A stretch of DNA of 64,000 bases from positions 241,245 through 305,244 of the forward strand of contig NZ_JACHIN010000002.1 of NCBI RefSeq assembly GCF_014203235.1, given 5' to 3'. Under the pieces are notes generated by a model. It made no database searches. It saw only the letters and a list, made by a program, of their open reading frames with translations, and had not been told where the DNA came from. This DNA is from Nonomuraea endophytica (lineage in GTDB: Bacteria; Actinomycetota; Actinomycetes; Streptosporangiales; Streptosporangiaceae). Positions 41,524 through 49,647 of the stretch are shown here, piece by piece. A program made the position numbers and the translations under genes. The stretch's first letter is position 1. Every line of letters begins with the position of its first letter.

Positions 41524-43213
41524 ACGCCTCGCCGAACGGGCTCACGAGGCGGCGCCGTACGGCCCCGCCCAGGACGGACCGCAACCGCATGCCAGGCGAT
41601 GGCCGGGTACGCCCGGTGGTGGGCTGCCAGAAGAACGTCACCGACGACGTGGTGCCGTGCCCTTCGACGAGGTGGCCCCAGTAAAGGGGGATGTAGAGCG
41701 CCTCACCCGCCCGTACGGTGCACCGCAGCGGCGAGCCCGGCCCTTCCGACACGGTGGAGAAGTCGATGCGGCTGAAGTTGAACCGGTAGGAGTACCACGG
41801 GTGGAAGTTCAGGTACCGATGATCCTCCGGCGGGTACAGCAGCACGTCCTTGGCCCCGCTCACCTGGCACAGCAGGGCCTGTTCGCTGCTGTGGTAGTGC
41901 AGCGCGGTCACCGTGTCGCGGCCCAGGAAGAACGCCAGCCCCAGCTCCGGCGCCCCACTCAGGCAGTCCGGAACCGACAGGTCCTCCGCCAGCTCCGGCA
42001 GCAGATCCAGCAATGGCGCCTGGGCGAGGTAGCAGCGCTCGGCCTCCCCGGGTGAGGTGAGGAGGTCGAGGTAGCGGTCCATGCGCAGGGAGGACTGCAC
42101 CCAGCTTCCGTAGTAGGAGCCGGACGGGTAGAGCTCGACGGGCACCCGCGTCGCGCCGACCTTCTCGCGGAAGTAGCCGGGGTTCCAGCGGTCCAGGGCG
42201 GGCCAGCCGTCAAGGGCGCCTTCGATGAGGACAGGGCGGCGGGCCCGTTCGAGTTCTCGCACGTCACCGATGTCCGCGGCCTGCCGCCGGGTCACCTCGG
42301 CCGCGCGGATCGCCGTCCCGGCGGGCCGGCTCGGCAGGCTTTCCTCCGGCCGCTCGCTGATCGTCTGCCTGCCGTCACCGTTCACTGCCCTGGACTCCTT
42401 TCGCCGTTGGCCGCGCCGGCGGCCGGCCGTTCGCCTGTCTCCGTGGGCCGCTCCGGACGGCGGGTGCCCGTCGCCCACGACGAGCTCGCCCCAGTTCTCC
42501 GTCTGCTCGAATGGCCACGCCGGCGGCGAGGGCGGGCCGGCGCCCGTTTCGAGCCACCGCCCCATCTCGGCCAGCAGCCGCTCGGCGTCCAGCCGCTTCT
42601 GGTCCAGCGCGCCCCCGGGCAGCCATGCGCGCAGCCGATCGAGGTGCGCCGCTGCCTCGGACTCGGCGGCGTGGTCGAGAAGGGCCGCCCAGTCCCGGTC
42701 GGGGTAGTACATGTCCTTGGCCCGCGCCGCCAGCGCCTCGGCCACGTCCGCGTCGAGGATCTCCTCCCGTACGGCTGCCGCCAGCGTCGCCCTGATGTTG
42801 ACCATGGGTTCCGACATCGGGCGGTATCCGCCCTGCGCCGGGGCGTGCAGCACCGCCACCTCGTCGTCGTCGGTCAGCAGGCCCAGCCGGTACTGCTCCG
42901 CCACCTCGCCCACCGGGATCATGCCGAACGGGGCCAGCTCGGCGGCCCGGAGCGCGCCCATGCTGGCGGCGCCGTACACCCTGATGCCGAGTGAGAGGGC
43001 GTAGAGGATCTCCTTGTGCCAGACGGCGGGGACGCGCTCGAAGTACCCGTCCACGATCCCGATCGCGGAGGGACGCTCGCGTGCGGCGCGGTAGACGCTG
43101 CCGAGCTCGGCGGGCGGCCGGTAGTCGGCGGGCAGGATGCGCGCGGCCTCCTCGACGGGCAGCGTGGGCCCCAGGAACACCACCGGCGGACGCGGGACGC
43201 TCACTCTTCCCAT
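41498..43213 (-). CDS. TfuA domain fused to a JmjC/cupin_8 oxygenase-like domain
   Basis: A 571-residue fusion. Residues ~5-235 are TfuA (VVFLGPTLPVEEAARILPAD, then IGIVDGYFERVPAVWHKEIL, ALSLGIRVYGAASMGALRAA, and MSEPMVNIRATLAAAV), the YcaO partner used in peptide thioamidation. A charged linker follows, then a cupin_8 domain (~300-545). In the metal site the usual HxD reads H-Y-H (TALHYHSSEQALLCQVSG, near residue 437) and the distal His is in YIPLYWGHLVEGHG near 514, giving a possible three-His centre. ATG 43213 chosen; a GTG at 43204 overlapping the YcaO stop is the alternative. Co-transcribed with YcaO. Confidence 0.88.
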   Translation of the reverse strand: MGRVSVPRPPVVFLGPTLPVEEAARILPADYRPPAELGSVYRAARERPSAIGIVDGYFERVPAVWHKEILYALSLGIRVYGAASMGALRAAELAPFGMIPVGEVAEQYRLGLLTDDDEVAVLHAPAQGGYRPMSEPMVNIRATLAAAVREEILDADVAEALAARAKDMYYPDRDWAALLDHAAESEAAAHLDRLRAWLPGGALDQKRLDAERLLAEMGRWLETGAGPPSPPAWPFEQTENWGELVVGDGHPPSGAAHGDRRTAGRRRGQRRKESRAVNGDGRQTISERPEESLPSRPAGTAIRAAEVTRRQAADIGDVRELERARRPVLIEGALDGWPALDRWNPGYFREKVGATRVPVELYPSGSYYGSWVQSSLRMDRYLDLLTSPGEAERCYLAQAPLLDLLPELAEDLSVPDCLSGAPELGLAFFLGRDTVTALHYHSSEQALLCQVSGAKDVLLYPPEDHRYLNFHPWYSYRFNFSRIDFSTVSEGPGSPLRCTVRAGEALYIPLYWGHLVEGHGTTSSVTFFWQPTTGRTRPSPGMRLRSVLGGAVRRRLVSPFGEAFNRRFGLG

Positions 43214-44319
43214 GGCCGCCACCGCAGTCCGGGCACGACCGCCTTGACCACCGGCACGCCCAGCTCTTCGATCGTCAGATCGACCACGACGGCCGAGGTG
43301 GCCAGCCGGGCCACCAGCCAGTCCAGGTCTTCGTTGGTCGTCGGGTGGTCGATGTCGGGGGCCTCGGTGAAGTCGCGCATGGGCTGGTCGGCGACCGCGT
43401 CGCCGACGGCGCGCCGTTGCTCGGGGTCGAAGTACCAGGTCTGCCGCTCGCGGCCGATGTCGTCGCGCGAGCCCACGATCACCGTCGCGCGGGCCTGCGC
43501 CGCTTCGGTGAGGGCGCGGGACAGCGCGATGGCCCGGCGGGGATGGCAGCCGGAGCCCTGTGTCTGGGGCAGGGGGTGGTACCAGGGCGTGTCGGTCTCC
43601 ACGGCCAGGCAGTTGAAGACGGGCGCCCCGGTCTCCGAGGTCAGGTCCCAGATCAGCACGTCGATCCCGGCCTGGCGGAACCGTTCGAGCAGCGCCTGGC
43701 AGCCGCTGTCGGAGATCGACTCCGGCCGCACCATCCGCCGGGCGGCGAACATGTCGCCGGCGTCCTGCGCGGCGACGATGGCGTCACGTTCGACGAGCTC
43801 GCACAGGGCGTGGACGGCGGCCTCGATGAGGCTGTTGCCGGAGGCCAGGCCGTTGGAGCCGTTCTGCACGGAGTGGTCGCCGGGCGCGATCGGCACCCGC
43901 CAGTCGCAGTGCACCGCCTCGTACGGCACCCAGACCGGCTCGCGTCTCATCAGGTCCCAGCCGCGTGCCCAGCGCATCGCGCGATCGGGGTCGTACCCGC
44001 TGCACGGGCAGCGGACGAGCGTCATCGGATCGAGTACGGCCTCGCCGCCGTCGGCCAGCGCGCGGAAGCTGTCGTAGCGGAGCGGCAGGTGGTGGGTCTC
44101 GGCGTGCCACAGTTCGAGCGACTCCATGATCGCGGACACCTTGGCGGCCTCGGCGGTGACGCCCTTGCCCTGCGAGACGGTCAGGCTGCGCGAGGCGGGG
44201 CGGATCGCGCACCAGACCGGGATCCCGATCCGGTCCATTCCGGTCACGTTCGCCACGCGGGTGATCCCGGCGACGGACATGGCGGGCGACACCCGTTCGA
44301 GGGTCGCGGCCGGGCTCAC
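43201..44319 (-). CDS. YcaO-family ATP-dependent cyclodehydratase/thioamide synthetase
   Basis: A 372-residue YcaO. ATP/Mg-binding acidic motifs are present: SQGKGVTAEAAKVSAIMESL (start of the SxxxExxER-like helix, reading ESLELWHAE) and HALCELVERDAIVAAQDAGD. The segment NGSNGLASGNSLIEAAVHAL between them matches the family. YcaO with a TfuA partner makes peptide thioamides from backbone amides using a sulfur donor; no partner E1/ocin-ThiF domain is seen, consistent with the TfuA route. The start is taken as GTG 44319; longer versions run into the promoter. It faces the 35-codon frame 94 bases away. Confidence 0.92.
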   Translation of the reverse strand: MSPAATLERVSPAMSVAGITRVANVTGMDRIGIPVWCAIRPASRSLTVSQGKGVTAEAAKVSAIMESLELWHAETHHLPLRYDSFRALADGGEAVLDPMTLVRCPCSGYDPDRAMRWARGWDLMRREPVWVPYEAVHCDWRVPIAPGDHSVQNGSNGLASGNSLIEAAVHALCELVERDAIVAAQDAGDMFAARRMVRPESISDSGCQALLERFRQAGIDVLIWDLTSETGAPVFNCLAVETDTPWYHPLPQTQGSGCHPRRAIALSRALTEAAQARATVIVGSRDDIGRERQTWYFDPEQRRAVGDAVADQPMRDFTEAPDIDHPTTNEDLDWLVARLATSAVVVDLTIEELGVPVVKAVVPGLRWRPWEE

Positions 44320-44390
44320 GGCTCGATCCGTGCCGTCACGGTACTCCTTGCGGATCGGCCGCGCCCATTCGGCGGCCCAACGGCCGGATA

Positions 44391-44408
44391 ATTCCGTAAC
44401 AAAGGAAT
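44391..44408. promoter_or_regulatory. Inverted repeat in the YcaO / 35-codon-frame promoter
   Basis: ATTCC (44391-44395) and GGAAT (44404-44408) flank eight bases, with a further ATTCC at 44419. They overlap the ribosome site of the 35-codon frame. A short and weak repeat; possible operator. Confidence 0.25.
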
Positions 44409-44413
44409 GAGAA

Positions 44414-44521
44414 ATGAGATTCCCCCTATTGCCGCATCCGGTAGACGGTGTTGTGCGCGCGATCTTTGATCTATGCTGCCGACCGATAACCAAAGAGACA
44501 AGTGTGCGATTGGGGATATGA
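44414..44521 (+). CDS. Candidate precursor peptide, 35 residues, coupled to the arginase-family gene
   Basis: A short frame with AAAGGA (44401-44406) seven bases before its ATG. Its TGA (44519-44521) touches the GTG of the next gene (TGAGTG), whose own ribosome site is weak, so translation is probably coupled. The peptide opens MRFPLLPHPV, is hydrophobic in the middle, and has FDLCCRPITKETSVRLG near its end with adjacent cysteines at 21-22 and Arg at 15, 23 and 32. It diverges from YcaO/TfuA. It could be the YcaO substrate or only a coupling leader peptide. Not recognised as any family. Confidence 0.55.
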   Translation: MRFPLLPHPVDGVVRAIFDLCCRPITKETSVRLGI

Positions 44522-45436
44522 GTGCCCACGCGGACGTTTCATGACATTCCCCCGTCAAATGACGGCAGGTTCGAGGGTCGTCCGAGTGACGTGGCCGTGC
44601 TGGGCATACCCGTCGACTCGGGCACCGGCGGCCGGCCGGGCGCGCGCTTCGGCCCGGCGGCCATCCGCGACGCCTCCACCCTCATCGCCGGCAACCTCTA
44701 CCACGTCGGGCTGGAGACCGAGATCTTCGAGCACCTGAGGATCGTCGACGTGGGCGACGTGCCCGTCACCCCCGGCCAGCACGAGCGCAACCTGGACGCC
44801 GCGGAGAAGTGGGTGCGCGAGCTCATGTCCGTGACGGAGCAGGTGGTGGTGCTCGGCGGCGACCACTCGGTGCTCCTGCCGGTGCTGCGGGCCGTGGCCG
44901 ACAAGCACGGCCCGGTCAGCTTCGTGCACTGGGACGCGCACGCCGACACCTGGGACGGCGGCCCGGAACGCCTGCTCACCCACGCCACGGCGGTCCGGCG
45001 GGTCATCGAGGAAGGGCTGACCAACCAGGTGTTCCAGCTCGGGCTGCGCGGCTACGGCCCGTCCAGGGAGACCTTCGCCTGGGCCGGGGAGAACGGCGTC
45101 GAGCACTGGACCATGATGGACGTCGAGGAGACCGGGCTCACCGACATCATCCAGCAGGTGATCTCCACGATCACCGGCAAGGTCTACATCTCCATCGACA
45201 TCGACGTGCTGGACCCCTCGTACGCGCCCGGCACCGGCACCCCCGAGCCCGGCGGCCTGACCAGCAGGGAACTGCTCGCCGGCATCCGCGACCTGGTGCT
45301 CAACACCGACGTCGTCGGCATGGACGTCGTGGAGGTCGCGCCGCCGTACGACCACGCCGACATCACGGCGCTGGTGGCCAACCGCTGCGTGCTGGAGTTC
45401 CTGGCGGGAACGGCCCGGCGCAAGACCGCCGGCTAG
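44522..45436 (+). CDS. Ureohydrolase family protein (agmatinase/arginase-like)
   Basis: A 304-residue binuclear manganese hydrolase. Metal ligands appear in VVVLGGDHSVLLP, VHWDAHADTWDG and ISIDIDVLDPSYAPGTGTPE; GRPGARFGPAAIRDAS is the N-terminal family motif. Sequence is closest to agmatinase/guanidinobutyrase types. Substrates could be agmatine, a guanidino acid, or an arginine in a peptide (a peptide arginase of another subgroup is known in RiPP clusters). A BpsA-like aminopropyltransferase 15 kb away hints at polyamine use. GTG start, coupled to the 35-codon frame. Shares a CTAG with the stop of the ABC gene. Confidence 0.9.
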   Translation: MPTRTFHDIPPSNDGRFEGRPSDVAVLGIPVDSGTGGRPGARFGPAAIRDASTLIAGNLYHVGLETEIFEHLRIVDVGDVPVTPGQHERNLDAAEKWVRELMSVTEQVVVLGGDHSVLLPVLRAVADKHGPVSFVHWDAHADTWDGGPERLLTHATAVRRVIEEGLTNQVFQLGLRGYGPSRETFAWAGENGVEHWTMMDVEETGLTDIIQQVISTITGKVYISIDIDVLDPSYAPGTGTPEPGGLTSRELLAGIRDLVLNTDVVGMDVVEVAPPYDHADITALVANRCVLEFLAGTARRKTAG

Positions 45437-47223
45437 CCGGACCGGGCGGCGTACTCGGCGCACAGCCGCGCGTAGCTGCCGCCCCGGGAGATCAGCTCCT
45501 CGTGGGAGCCGTGCTCGACCAGGACCCCGTCGTCCAGCACGAGCACGCGGTCGGCGGTCTGCGCCGTCTCCAGCCGGTGGGTGATCAGCAGGACGGTCCG
45601 CCTGCCCCGCTCGGCGCGCAGCCGCTGGATCAGCGCGGCCTCGGCCTGGACGTCGAGCGCCGCGGTCGGCTCGTCCAGCACCCAGACGGGCGCGTCGCGG
45701 TAGAGGACCCGCGCCAGCGCCAGCCGCTGCCACTGCCCGCCGGACAGGTCGCGCGCGCCGGGAAACATCCGGCCGACCAGGTTGTCCGCTCCCTGAGGCA
45801 GTCGCGCGACCAGCCCGTCCAGCCCACCGGCCCGCAGCGCGAAGTCCAGCCGCTCATGGTCAAGCGGCCGATCCGCCCGCCCGAGACGGACCGATTCGGC
45901 CACCGTGAACTCGTAGCGCCCGTACTCCTGGTAGAGCACGCCGATCAGCTCCCGCAGCCGGGCCGGGTCCAGCCCAGCCAGATCGGCCCCATCCACCAGG
46001 ATGCGCCCATTGACCGGCCCGAGCAGCCCGAGCAGGAGCTTGACCAGCGTGGACTTGCCCGCCCCGTTCCGTCCCACCAGCACGGTGAACTCGCCGGGCC
46101 GGAGCGTGAACGACACCTCGCGCAGCACCGGCGACCCGCCCGCGTAGGCGTACCCGACGCCCTGGAACTCGACCTCCGGCACGTGCTCCACGACCACGGG
46201 CGCGGCCTCGGAAGGCGGATCGGCCGGCCGGGCCGGCCCGTACGCCAGCGCGACGAAATCGGTGAGGTAGGCGGCGTGCTCCTCGATGTCCACCGCGATG
46301 GTGAACAGGTCCACCGTGCTGCTCACCAGGGTGTTGAAGGCGGTGAAGACCAGGAACAGCTCGGCCACCGTCAGCGCCCCCGACTGCGCCTGACCGGCGG
46401 CGAGGTAGTAGGCCACCACCAGGCACACGGCGCTCAGCACCCCCGCGACCAGCCCGCGCGCCACGCTGTGGCGGCTCGCCGCGACGACCGCCCGCAGCGC
46501 GCGGCGGCTGATGTCGTCGTGCATCCGCGTGAACGGCGCCGCCAGCCCGTAGCTGCGCACGTCCTTGGCCAGGTCGTAGCGGACGAGCAACTCGGTGAGG
46601 TAGTCGCGGCGGCGCTCCAGCTCGGTGGTGCCCCGGCGCGCGAGATAGATGGCCCTGGCCTCCAGCCGCCGCTGCACCAGCAACGGCACGCCGGCCAGCA
46701 GGGCCAGCCCGATGAGCCGGAAGTCCAGAACGGCCAGCACGCCCACCATGCCGGCCAGCGAGACGATCTGGCCGCAGAACTCGATGAGGATCCCGGCGAT
46801 GGCCGCCGGCCGCCAGGTCACGCCGTCGTGTGCCCGTGCGACGGCGTCGTACCATGCCGGATCGTCGAAGCGCTCCAGCGGCGCGAAGCCCGTGACCCGC
46901 AGCAGCCGCTGCTCGGCGGTGATGCCGACCAGCTCGGTCAGCTCCTCGCGGCGCACGGACAGCAGCGCGGCGAGCGCCACCCGCGCCGCGGTCAGCCCGC
47001 CGAGCACGAGGATCCACGTCGTCGCCCGGCCGTCGTCGCCCTGCGAGAACGCCTCGACGATCTCGCGCACGATGAGCAGGAGTGCCGCGGGCAGCGTGGA
47101 CACGGCCGTGGACAGCAGCATGACGAGGACCAGGAGCCTGGGTGAGGCCTCGAAGCAGAGCCGGATCGCCACCCTGGCCGCGCCGGCCCCGCCCTCTTTC
47201 CCGGGCCGGCGGGTTGAGGTCAC
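45433..47223 (-). CDS. ABC exporter (fused membrane-ATPase)
   Basis: A 596-residue half-transporter with six membrane helices (first LLVLVMLLSTAVSTLPAALL) and a canonical NBD: Walker A LVGRNGAGKSTLVKL, signature DLSGGQWQRLALARV, Walker B VWVLDEPTAALD and H-loop LLITHRLET. It probably works as a homodimer. It is the last gene of the StrR-headed operon, GTGA-coupled to the PhyH gene, and is the best candidate for exporting the product or giving self-resistance. Confidence 0.93.
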   Translation of the reverse strand: MTSTRRPGKEGGAGAARVAIRLCFEASPRLLVLVMLLSTAVSTLPAALLLIVREIVEAFSQGDDGRATTWILVLGGLTAARVALAALLSVRREELTELVGITAEQRLLRVTGFAPLERFDDPAWYDAVARAHDGVTWRPAAIAGILIEFCGQIVSLAGMVGVLAVLDFRLIGLALLAGVPLLVQRRLEARAIYLARRGTTELERRRDYLTELLVRYDLAKDVRSYGLAAPFTRMHDDISRRALRAVVAASRHSVARGLVAGVLSAVCLVVAYYLAAGQAQSGALTVAELFLVFTAFNTLVSSTVDLFTIAVDIEEHAAYLTDFVALAYGPARPADPPSEAAPVVVEHVPEVEFQGVGYAYAGGSPVLREVSFTLRPGEFTVLVGRNGAGKSTLVKLLLGLLGPVNGRILVDGADLAGLDPARLRELIGVLYQEYGRYEFTVAESVRLGRADRPLDHERLDFALRAGGLDGLVARLPQGADNLVGRMFPGARDLSGGQWQRLALARVLYRDAPVWVLDEPTAALDVQAEAALIQRLRAERGRRTVLLITHRLETAQTADRVLVLDDGVLVEHGSHEELISRGGSYARLCAEYAARSG

Positions 47224-48167
47224 CTCCGACCGGACTCCACGTCGAGCAACCGGGAGGCCGGGTGCGGGAGGAGCTCGTGCCAGCTCTCCTGCCGGTCGGG
47301 CAGCAGGAACTCCACCTGCCGGACCCGCAGCGGCACCCGCAGCCAGCGCCGCTGGGCCCAGCCGGTGGCCAGTTCCTCCCAGCCGGGCACGCGCGGGTAG
47401 TGGTGCGGGCGCAGCGAGGCGAAGCAGACCGCCTCACGCGCGGACTGGTAGCGGTACTCGACGGCTCCGCGCAGGTACGGCGAGAGGTTCTCGTCCACGG
47501 CCCGCGTCGCCAGCGCGTGCAGCACGACCACGTCGCCCGGCCCCAGGTCCGGGGCCCGCCACCAGTCGCCCTCGTCCGGCCCGACCTCGGCCTCGACGCC
47601 TCCGGTGTCCAGCACGGTCAGCGGGCGTACCCCTGGCACGGAGCGCTCCCGCAGCACGCGCAGCGCGCCGCCGTCGGCGGGGAACGGGGTGAACGGCACC
47701 CAGGCGGTCAGCACGTCCGGGGTGCCCTGGACGTAGGTGTGCTCCTGGTGCGGCGGCACCCAGAAGCCGGGGTGCACCAGGCTGACCTGGCGCCGCGTGT
47801 GGTTCAGCAGGTGCTTGCCGAGGACGGCCCGCATCACCCGGATGACCTCGGGCGCGTGCGCGAGTTCGTGCATCAGCTCGACCCGCTGCAGGTCCTGGTA
47901 CATGCGCCACCAGCGGGGGCTGCCGTCGCGGCGGTTGGCCGCCGGACGCGGCTCGGCGTCGTTCCCGTCGTCGGCCAGCCACTCGTGGCGGCGGAGCACC
48001 TCGGTGAACCGGGCGCGCAGCTCGGCCAGGCGCGCCTCCGGCAGCAGGCCCCTGAACAGGAGCATGCCGTGCTCCCGCAGGCGCCGCCTGAGCGCGTCGG
48101 GATCGCCGGCGATCGGGGTGGAGTCCTCGGCGACCACTGTGACGCCGTCGTTCTGCAGGCTCATCAT
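47220..48167 (-). CDS. Phytanoyl-CoA dioxygenase (PhyH) family protein 1
   Basis: A 315-residue Fe(II)/2-oxoglutarate oxygenase-like protein. The iron-binding pair reads FWVPPHQEHTYVQG, so H-x-E replaces the common H-x-D. The distal His is in GDVVVLHALATRAVDEN, and the 2OG-binding Arg is probably in the following LSPYLRGAVEYRY. LTAWVPFTPFPADGGALRVL is the typical strand after the metal site. Probably hydroxylates an amino acid or acyl intermediate. Two ATGs are adjacent at the start. Its stop overlaps the ABC gene start. Confidence 0.88.
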   Translation of the reverse strand: MMSLQNDGVTVVAEDSTPIAGDPDALRRRLREHGMLLFRGLLPEARLAELRARFTEVLRRHEWLADDGNDAEPRPAANRRDGSPRWWRMYQDLQRVELMHELAHAPEVIRVMRAVLGKHLLNHTRRQVSLVHPGFWVPPHQEHTYVQGTPDVLTAWVPFTPFPADGGALRVLRERSVPGVRPLTVLDTGGVEAEVGPDEGDWWRAPDLGPGDVVVLHALATRAVDENLSPYLRGAVEYRYQSAREAVCFASLRPHHYPRVPGWEELATGWAQRRWLRVPLRVRQVEFLLPDRQESWHELLPHPASRLLDVESGRR

Positions 48168-48195
48168 GCTCCCCAGGCGTTTCGCGGATGAATGC

Positions 48196-48717
48196 TCACT
48201 CGTAGTGGTTGAACACCACGGCGTCCTGCAGCCACGCGCTCCGCGCCCGCCAGAACGCCATGCCGTCCTTCCAGGTCGGGTTGACCTCGGCGCGGAACAT
48301 CCGCGCCCGGCGGCGACGGAACTCCGCGATCGCGCCCTCCACGAGCGCGGACCCGATGCCGCGGCGGCGGCTCTCCTGCCGGACGTAGAACTCGCGGACG
48401 GAGCCGACGCGGAAGTCGTTGACCGACTGGGTCTGGATCTCCCCGGTCAGGAACCCCTCCAGCTCGTGCCCGCTGTCGGCCACCAGGCAGAACGACAGCT
48501 CGTCGGTGAGCGCGGCCCGGAGCAGATCCCTGGTGCCCTCAAGCGGGTCGCGGGTGAACGCCTCCACCTCCGACACCTCGGGCCGCGCGGGTACGGCCAC
48601 GCCCGGCCCCCAGCGGTCGTAGGAGAGCAGGGGCACATGCTCACCGGCGTTCATGCCCCACAGCAGCAGCACCTCTTCGACGTCCTGCTCGGTGATCAGA
48701 CGGACCTCGTACGGCAC
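48196..48717 (-). CDS. GNAT-family N-acetyltransferase
   Basis: A 173-residue GNAT protein. The acetyl-CoA pyrophosphate loop is FYVRQESRRRGIGSALVEGA (QxxGxG/A-type RRRGIG). The final MFRAEVNPTWKDGMAFWRAR is strand 5/helix 4. GTG start at 48717 with AGGGAGGG upstream. It could acetylate the deacetylated sugar amine made by the PIG-L enzyme, or an amine of the product as tailoring or self-protection. Confidence 0.88.
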   Translation of the reverse strand: MPYEVRLITEQDVEEVLLLWGMNAGEHVPLLSYDRWGPGVAVPARPEVSEVEAFTRDPLEGTRDLLRAALTDELSFCLVADSGHELEGFLTGEIQTQSVNDFRVGSVREFYVRQESRRRGIGSALVEGAIAEFRRRRARMFRAEVNPTWKDGMAFWRARSAWLQDAVVFNHYE

Positions 48718-48755
48718 GTGCCCTCCCTGAAGGCGCGGACGGGACGGCGCGGTGG

Positions 48756-49592
48756 TCACTCCGCCCCGCCTTCTGACAGGGCGCCGACCGGGTGGCCGAC
48801 GTACTCGGCGGCCACCTCGACGGCCAGCGCCTCGACCTCGCCGCGTACCTCTGCTTCCAGCAGGACCGACGGCTCGGCGCGCAGCCACGACGCGGCCAGC
48901 AGCAGCCACAACATCGGGCGGGCCGTGCCGGTGGTGTTCGTGGTGCCCCGGTGCCACAGGCGCACGTCGCGCACCAGCACGTCGCCGGCGCGCATGGCGA
49001 CGCGCTCGGGTGGCCGGGCCGGCCGCCGTTCCTCCAGGAGTTCCTCGCGTACGCACAGCGAGCCGGGACGGTAGACGTCCTGGGAGGCCAGTTCGTGGGT
49101 GCCGGGCCAGACCTCGATGCTGCCGTTGTCCGCGCCGGTGCCGACCAGGGCGATGTTGACGGCCAGCATGAACGGCGGGTGGGCCACGCTCCCCGGCCAC
49201 AGCGGCTCCCAGTCGGCGTGGACCGGCTGCGGCCGGAAGCCGGGCAGCACGGTGTGGCCGTGGTAGCTGAGCACGCGGGGCGCGGTCAGCGGCCCGCGGC
49301 ACAGGGCGAGCACGGCCGGATGACCGAGGAACGCCGCCACGTGCCCGTCGACGCCGCCGGGGGGACGGTGCCGCATGTGGCCGTCGTCGTAGGCCATGAG
49401 GGCGTCGTGGTGGTCCACCAGCAGGGGGACCTCGGCGAGCATGCGCGCACCGACCTCACGGGCCCGGCCGGCCAGGCCGGTGCCGGTGAGCAGCACGGCG
49501 CCGTCGGCGGCGAGTGCCCCGGTCGCGCCGGGCAGCCACGTGGCCTGATCGGGCGAGACGTCGAAGGACCGCACGGACGGGGACGGTGCCAT
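48756..49592 (-). CDS. Phytanoyl-CoA dioxygenase (PhyH) family protein 2
   Basis: A 278-residue oxygenase. The canonical iron motif is seen as FRPQPVHADWEPLWP (H-x-D). The distal ligand is in VRDVRLWHRGTTNTTGTARP, with an Arg for 2-oxoglutarate at the end. NIALVGTGADNGSIEVWPGT is the family strand. The ATG at 49592 has GGAGG four bases upstream; an earlier ATG at 49646 is possible. It differs from the other PhyH in its metal ligand, so the two probably catalyse different hydroxylations. Confidence 0.88.
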   Translation of the reverse strand: MAPSPSVRSFDVSPDQATWLPGATGALAADGAVLLTGTGLAGRAREVGARMLAEVPLLVDHHDALMAYDDGHMRHRPPGGVDGHVAAFLGHPAVLALCRGPLTAPRVLSYHGHTVLPGFRPQPVHADWEPLWPGSVAHPPFMLAVNIALVGTGADNGSIEVWPGTHELASQDVYRPGSLCVREELLEERRPARPPERVAMRAGDVLVRDVRLWHRGTTNTTGTARPMLWLLLAASWLRAEPSVLLEAEVRGEVEALAVEVAAEYVGHPVGALSEGGAE

Positions 49593-49647
49593 AGGACCTC
49601 CGGTTCCGGAGACGGGCAGGATGTTATCAATGGGTTTGCCGGGCATG

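Noticed and set aside
33315-44319. Lasso peptide cluster
   Set aside because: AsnB-like proteins and a short peptide suggest it, but no RRE/B1 protein and no leader peptidase of the lasso B2 type lies nearby. The transglutaminase-like protein at 53.0 kb is in another operon and paired with a carrier protein.
44407-44469. 20-codon frame beginning seven bases before the 35-codon frame
   Set aside because: Its possible ribosome site is in direct contact with the ATG, it is shorter, and it does not couple to the next gene.
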